Shown here piece by piece: positions 63,112 to 64,000 of a DNA stretch of 64,000 bases; the stretch's first letter is position 1, and each line of letters opens with the position of its first letter. Under the pieces are notes generated by a model, which was given only the letters and a program-made list of their open reading frames with translations, was not told the origin of the DNA and searched no databases. The position numbers were made by a program, and so were the translations under genes. The DNA comes from Rubellimicrobium aerolatum. Lineage in GTDB: Bacteria > Pseudomonadota > Alphaproteobacteria > Rhodobacterales > Rhodobacteraceae. The stretch covers positions 1 to 64,000 of the forward strand of contig NZ_JAGGJP010000002.1 in assembly GCF_017872975.1 (NCBI RefSeq), given 5' to 3'.

Positions 63112-64000
63112 TCAGCCGTTTGCCGGACCGTTGCGGAGCATGTGCTCCCGCAGCTTGTCACAGGCGGGTCCCATGAGCCGATCGTTCTCCCCGCCCTTTT
63201 CGAAGCGATAGGGAATCGTGGTGATCCCTAGTAGGTCGCTCGGCAGCTTCAGATCGACACCCCGAGGCTCCATCAGCAGCGCCCTGGATCGGCCGAGGCG
63301 CCCCATGGCCAGACCCAACTCGAGCACGACGTTGTCGCGCGGTGCTGGCCATCTCTCATCCCGGCTCTCGGTCACATCGTCGGCATGCGCCACGGCCACA
63401 GCGAAGTCCGCGCGGTCGAGGGCTTCCTCGAGGTCTTGGAGGGTGTAGTTCATGGCTCTAAAGCACCCCTGGGTCCAGAGCTCAACGTCAATGGGATCGT
63501 GTTCGAACTGGTTCTGGATCATCCGGGCTACTGCCAGGGCCTCCCTCGAACTGATTACGAACAGCCTGATGCGCTCGCGATAGGCACCGATGGTCTTGTT
63601 GCGTTCCAGCAGGCGTTTGGAGAGTTCCTGAGCGATTGCGCGATAGATGGACGGGTGGCGGCTGGCCAGGTCCGAGAAGGCCTCCTCCGACAGCCGCAGC
63701 ACCACCGCCTTTTCTCCGGCCCGGACGGTCGCGGACCGGGGCTGGGTCGGCTGCACGGCGGCCATCTCGCCGACATGCTCTCCGGGGCCACGCTTCGCGA
63801 TGGTCCTTCCGTTCACCATCACATCGCAGACGCCAGCGATGATCAGGAAGACGTCGTTGGTATCGGCCCCCTGCTCGATTAGGATCTCGTTCGCCTGCAT
63901 CTCCCGTAGGTCACCCCGCTCGGCCACCGCCTCCGGCAGACCGGCCGCCCCTTGCAGCATCTTCTGGTTGCCGAGCACTTCGACGAGAAGGCGTCGCCCC
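63112..64000 (-). CDS. cyclic-nucleotide-binding plus TIR-like protein (PycTIR-like), 5' end cut by window
   Basis: The frame is open to the window edge, so the true start may lie outside (an internal GTG at 63978 is possible; GRRLLVEVLGNQ precedes it in frame). The N-terminal half is a cyclic-nucleotide-binding domain: EILIEQGADTNDVFLIIAG and the binding cassette GEMAAVQPTQPRSATV. From about residue 135 follows a TIR-like domain: RLFVISSREALAVARM, AVAHADDVTESRDERW, and APRDNVVLELGLAMGRLGR, with the conserved Glu of the NADase site in LELG, then GVDLKLPSDLLGITTI. This is the architecture of PycTIR, which on binding cUMP or cCMP depletes NAD in Pycsar immunity. The cyclase partner is not in the window. 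Confidence 0.8.
   Translation of the reverse strand, partial: GRRLLVEVLGNQKMLQGAAGLPEAVAERGDLREMQANEILIEQGADTNDVFLIIAGVCDVMVNGRTIAKRGPGEHVGEMAAVQPTQPRSATVRAGEKAVVLRLSEEAFSDLASRHPSIYRAIAQELSKRLLERNKTIGAYRERIRLFVISSREALAVARMIQNQFEHDPIDVELWTQGCFRAMNYTLQDLEEALDRADFAVAVAHADDVTESRDERWPAPRDNVVLELGLAMGRLGRSRALLMEPRGVDLKLPSDLLGITTIPYRFEKGGENDRLMGPACDKLREHMLRNGPANG

Larger units (their letters stand above)
43610..64000. mobile_element. integrative element at tRNA-Glu (right end outside the window)
   Basis: From the tRNA 3' end to the window edge the base composition is lower than in the chromosome to the left, and the gene content is accessory: tyrosine integrase next to the tRNA, small coupled partner gene, RHH protein and primase-like protein, KfrA-type protein, IS5 remnant, DISARM genes and a CNB-TIR protein. 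I found no second copy of the tRNA 3' end (GTTCGACTCCCCTACGGGCT) inside the window, so the distal att site must lie beyond 64000 or be lost. Confidence 0.7.

Noticed and set aside
43610-64000. A second tRNA-Glu end as attR inside the window
   Set aside because: I found no other copy of the 3' end sequence; the distal site is probably outside.

Overview
The window is a very GC-rich alphaproteobacterial chromosome segment, most like Rhodobacterales/Rhodobacteraceae (a Rubellimicrobium-like relative would fit, but I cannot name the species). The signs are the rluD-rpoH block with a small DUF6476-type gene diverging from it, an RpoH with its family box, PutA with a divergent Lrp-type regulator, the hom-glpX-recJ order, and short intergenic repeats of a kind seen in this order.

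Layout. 0-2.6 kb: small accessory genes, one of lower GC with a heptapeptide repeat, a REP-associated tyrosine transposase between REP hairpins, an ABM-domain protein and a DUF2934 protein. 3.0-5.7 kb: ligase-associated exonuclease plus ATP-dependent DNA ligase. 5.8-12.2 kb: M3 peptidase, SpoIIAA-like protein, two oxidoreductases, rpoH, rluD and a small membrane protein. 12.9-28.8 kb: a dense signalling block with a three-gene overlapping operon (HD-GYP response regulator, periplasmic SUOX-like protein, hybrid kinase) and four further multidomain histidine kinases that look like paralogues. 29-43.5 kb: di-haem cytochrome c peroxidase, tRNA-Leu, putR/putA, TadE/TadG-like proteins, Nudix hydrolase, glutamate-type dehydrogenase, a lipoprotein, hom, glpX and recJ.

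At 43.5 kb a tRNA-Glu gene is followed at once by a tyrosine integrase and a block of lower GC that runs off the right edge: an integrative element of more than 20 kb. It carries an integrase with a tiny upstream partner gene, a ribbon-helix-helix protein coupled to a primase-polymerase-like protein, a KfrA-type DNA-binding protein preceded by a GACT/GACC-rich repeat tract, a dead IS5-type transposase, and then defence genes on the minus strand.

The defence block is a class 1 DISARM system in the order drmD, drmMI, drmA, drmB (right to left), with start/stop overlaps or 9-bp spacing throughout. The expected fifth gene, drmC, is absent: after drmB there is only a GTGA-coupled stub running into the IS5 remnant. 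To the right of drmD, and truncated by the window edge, is a protein joining a cyclic-nucleotide-binding domain to a TIR-like domain. This is the architecture of the Pycsar effector PycTIR; its cyclase partner would be expected just outside the window. The DISARM/Pycsar-like pair on a tRNA-Glu island, with drmC lost and a lower-GC target-recognition segment in DrmMI, is the most interesting part of the window.
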